A DNA stretch of 64,000 nt, taken from assembly GCF_002090175.1 (NCBI RefSeq), contig NZ_BBRN01000006.1, forward strand, positions 310,001 through 374,000, given 5' to 3'. This stretch comes from Demequina sp. NBRC 110057. GTDB taxonomy: Bacteria > Actinomycetota > Actinomycetes > Actinomycetales > Demequinaceae. Position numbers and translations under genes: made by a program. The notes below the pieces were generated by a model. The model saw only the letters and a list, made by a program, of their open reading frames with translations, was not told where the DNA came from and made no database searches. Of this stretch, positions 62,605 through 64,000 are shown piece after piece; the first letter of the stretch is position 1, and every line of letters starts with the position of its first letter.

Positions 62605-63432
62605 ATGCTTGCGCGCGTCGAGGGCCCCGTCCACGGCATCCCGGTGGTGCTGCTCCACGGCTTCGCGGTCGATCATCGGATCCTCACCTCGCTCGAGCCC
62701 GTCTTCGACAGCGCCGGCGCCTGGCGGCGGCACTACCTCGACCTGCCCGGTCACGGCACCACGCCGGGCGATGGGGTGGCCTCCGCGAGGGACGTGGCCG
62801 ATGCGGTGGTCGCCTGGGTCGAGGACACCCTGGGCGACGCGCCGTTCGCGATCGTCGGGAACTCCTTTGGTGGGCAGATCGCCCGCGAGGTCGCGCACCG
62901 GCTTCGCGCGAGGGTGCTGGGCCTGGCGCTCATCGTGCCGGTGATTGAGCCGGTTCACGAGCGGCGCGACCGGCCGGCACGCACCGCGTTGCGTGAGGAC
63001 CCGGGTGTCGTCGCGACCATCACCGTCGAGGCGGAGGGGTACGCCGACATGGCCGTCGACCCCACTCCCGCCGACGCAGCGGCCTTCGTCGCCCACGTGG
63101 CGCCTGGCCTCGGTGCCGCCGACGGCGCGACCCTTGACCGCATCGGCCGTGACTACGCGATTGACCCCTCCCCCGAGGAGGCGTCATCGGAGCAGTTCGC
63201 GGCGCCCGCGCTTATCCTGACCGGGCGCCAGGACCACAGCGTGGGTTATCGCGACGCGTGGGCGCTGCTCGACCACTACCCGCGTGCCACCTTTGCGGCG
63301 TTGGATGCCGCCGGGCACCACGCCCACCTTGAGCGGGATGCCCTCGCTCGGGCGCTCGTGACGGATTGGCTCGAGCGGGTCGCCCGCGAGCTCGCGTTCG
63401 CACCGCCGGCTCCGACCCCTCCCACTGGTTGA
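62605..63432 (+). CDS. Alpha/beta hydrolase
   Basis: Hydrolase of 275 residues with LLHGFAVDHR (oxyanion loop), LDLPGHGTT, the nucleophile serine in GNSFGG (near residue 87) and the acid/histidine pair around GRQDHSVGY and AGHHAHLERD. The substrate is unknown. I prefer the ATG at 62605. A GTG at 62578 overlapping the dnaB stop (GTGA) would add nine residues and couple the two genes. The stop lies within a strong hairpin. Confidence 0.85.
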   Translation: MLARVEGPVHGIPVVLLHGFAVDHRILTSLEPVFDSAGAWRRHYLDLPGHGTTPGDGVASARDVADAVVAWVEDTLGDAPFAIVGNSFGGQIAREVAHRLRARVLGLALIVPVIEPVHERRDRPARTALREDPGVVATITVEAEGYADMAVDPTPADAAAFVAHVAPGLGAADGATLDRIGRDYAIDPSPEEASSEQFAAPALILTGRQDHSVGYRDAWALLDHYPRATFAALDAAGHHAHLERDALARALVTDWLERVARELAFAPPAPTPPTG

Positions 63433-63475
63433 TTTTGGTCAACCAAGGGCCCTTAACTGACCAAAATTAACCAGT
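63424..63475. terminator. Bidirectional terminator covering two convergent stop codons
   Basis: ACTGGTTGATTTTGGTCA (63424-63441) pairs with 63458-63475 at 17 of 18 positions; the 16-base loop contains the palindrome AAGGGCCCTT. A T/A run lies inside the stem. Both the hydrolase stop (63430-63432) and the LacI-type stop (63467-63469) fall in the arms. Confidence 0.85.
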
Positions 63476-64000
63476 CTGGGCGCGGCTCACCGACGCGGAA
63501 CGAGGCGGCGCCGTCGACGCGCGCAGGACGAGCTCCGTCGGCACCGTGACGTCGGGGATCTCGGCGGTGCGGGGTGTGCCGATCTGGTCCATGACCAGGC
63601 GGAACAGCTGGGTGCCGATGGTCGTGAAGTGCTGCTTAACGGTGGTCAGCGGCGGCTGGGTGAAGCGGCTCAGGGACACGTCGTCGAACCCGATCACGGA
63701 GACGTCCTCCGGCACGCGGCGGCCAGCCTCGTGGAGAGCGGCCAGGACGCCGAAGGCGGTCTCGTCGTTCGCGCAGGCGATGGCCGTCACCTCGGGGTCC
63801 GCGGCCAGGGCCGTGCCAGCGGTGTAGCCGGAGTCCGCGGTCCAGTCCCCCACGTGTGGCTCGGGAACCTCGGCCCCCGCCTGGACCAGCCCGGTGCGCC
63901 ACCCGGCGCGGCGCAGGCGTGCAGGCTCGGAGTCCTCCGGCCCCGCCACGTAGTGCACCGTCCGGTGGCCGAGGCTCAGCAGGTGGTCCACGGCCATGCG
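63467..64000 (-). CDS. LacI-family transcriptional regulator (C-terminal part)
   Basis: The visible 177 residues belong to the periplasmic-binding-protein-like sugar-sensor domain: HLLSLGHRTVHYVAG, ACANDETAFGVLAAL, SVIGFDDVSLSRFTQPPLTTV and PTELVLRAST are diagnostic of LacI/GalR repressors. The DNA-binding half lies beyond the window end, so the gene is partial here. No target can be inferred. Confidence 0.92.
   Translation of the reverse strand, partial: RMAVDHLLSLGHRTVHYVAGPEDSEPARLRRAGWRTGLVQAGAEVPEPHVGDWTADSGYTAGTALAADPEVTAIACANDETAFGVLAALHEAGRRVPEDVSVIGFDDVSLSRFTQPPLTTVKQHFTTIGTQLFRLVMDQIGTPRTAEIPDVTVPTELVLRASTAPPRSASVSRAQTG

Larger units (their letters stand above)
720..63148. repeat. 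Dispersed 9-mer GGCCGATGC, about 45 copies
   Basis: Counted by eye on both strands. As GCATCGGCC on the given strand, starts are 720, 949, 2574, 4359, 4431, 6638, 11030, 12128, 12569, 17864, 19887, 24753, 27102, 28065, 29842, 38866, 40844, 42743, 47040, 49099, 51881, 51968, 54225, 57667, 57764, 58899, 63140. As GGCCGATGC, starts are 12862, 13447, 20486, 22033, 26983, 27943, 29926, 31016, 41870, 42424, 46028, 50571, 53529, 53845, 57526, 57914, 60859, 62796. Flanking bases are variable. Base composition predicts about two. A few copies may have been missed. Confidence 0.85.

Noticed and set aside
720-63148. GGCCGATGC as a strand-biased FtsK-orienting (KOPS-like) motif
   Set aside because: Orientations are mixed on both sides of oriC (15 against 7 to the left, 12 against 10 to the right by my count), too weak a skew for an orienting sequence in this window.
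1-64000. CRISPR arrays, prophage, insertion sequences, restriction systems or known defence islands
   Set aside because: No regularly spaced identical repeats, integrases, transposases or toxin-antitoxin pairs were seen; nearly all genes are core or common accessory genes.

Overview
The window is one contiguous, GC-rich chromosomal segment around the replication origin of an actinobacterium. The gene order is the conserved actinobacterial origin neighbourhood. In window order it reads crgA - rhomboid - ppiA ... tRNA-Ala/tRNA-Ile - DUF3566 ... gyrA - gyrB - dciA(DUF721) - recF - dnaN - [oriC] - dnaA - rpmH - rnpA - yidD - yidC - jag - rsmG - [parS] - parA - parB ... trxB/trxA ... murJ - DUF6049 - NUDIX - cca ... 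ino1 - padR - ponA ... rpsF - ssb - rpsR - rplI - dnaB. High GC, frequent GTG starts, MurJ with a pseudokinase partner, FurA-catalase and an LPXTG wall protein suggest the order Micrococcales. A Demequina- or Cellulomonas-like organism is a guess from overall feel, not something the sequence proves.

Layout. (1) 0.1-21.5 kb: the crgA/rhomboid/ppiA and tRNA/DUF3566 skeleton, split by accessory genes. These are a 36-residue membrane peptide coupled to a GGDEF-EAL protein, a 1756-residue LPXTG surface metallophosphatase with lamin-tail domains, a lipoprotein, a DUF2156 (MprF-like) membrane protein, a furA-katA pair, a phosphodiesterase/lipase pair and an Atg22-like transporter. (2) 21.6-31.6 kb: gyrA, gyrB, dciA, recF, dnaN and dnaA, all leftward, with oriC in the 578 bp between dnaN and dnaA. 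(3) 31.6-38.1 kb: rightward rpmH to parB, with seven parS sites, five of them in a 1.4 kb stretch without genes. (4) 38.1-49.2 kb: leftward cell-wall and redox genes (ddl, aminotransferase, a TrxB-TrxA fusion, pseudokinase, murJ, DUF6049, NUDIX) and then rightward cca. (5) 49.3-58.9 kb: transport, inositol and wall genes (ino1-padR, ponA, a FemX-type transferase and an ATP-grasp ligase). (6) 59.2-63.4 kb: rpsF-ssb-rpsR-rplI, dnaB and a hydrolase. (7) The window ends inside a LacI-family regulator.

The most striking signal that no gene explains is a 9-mer, GGCCGATGC (or its complement GCATCGGCC). I count 45 copies by eye in 64 kb, against roughly two expected from base composition. They lie in different reading frames and are about three times denser between genes, but are entirely absent from 31.0-38.9 kb (5' end of dnaA to ddl). 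Other notable items are DnaA-box clusters upstream of dnaB and downstream of crgA as well as at oriC, an 88-bp direct repeat beside the second cluster, and a perfect 17-bp hairpin in the first codons of the GGDEF-EAL gene.

Coordinates and starts were chosen by hand from ribosome-binding sites and family lengths. No database search was possible.
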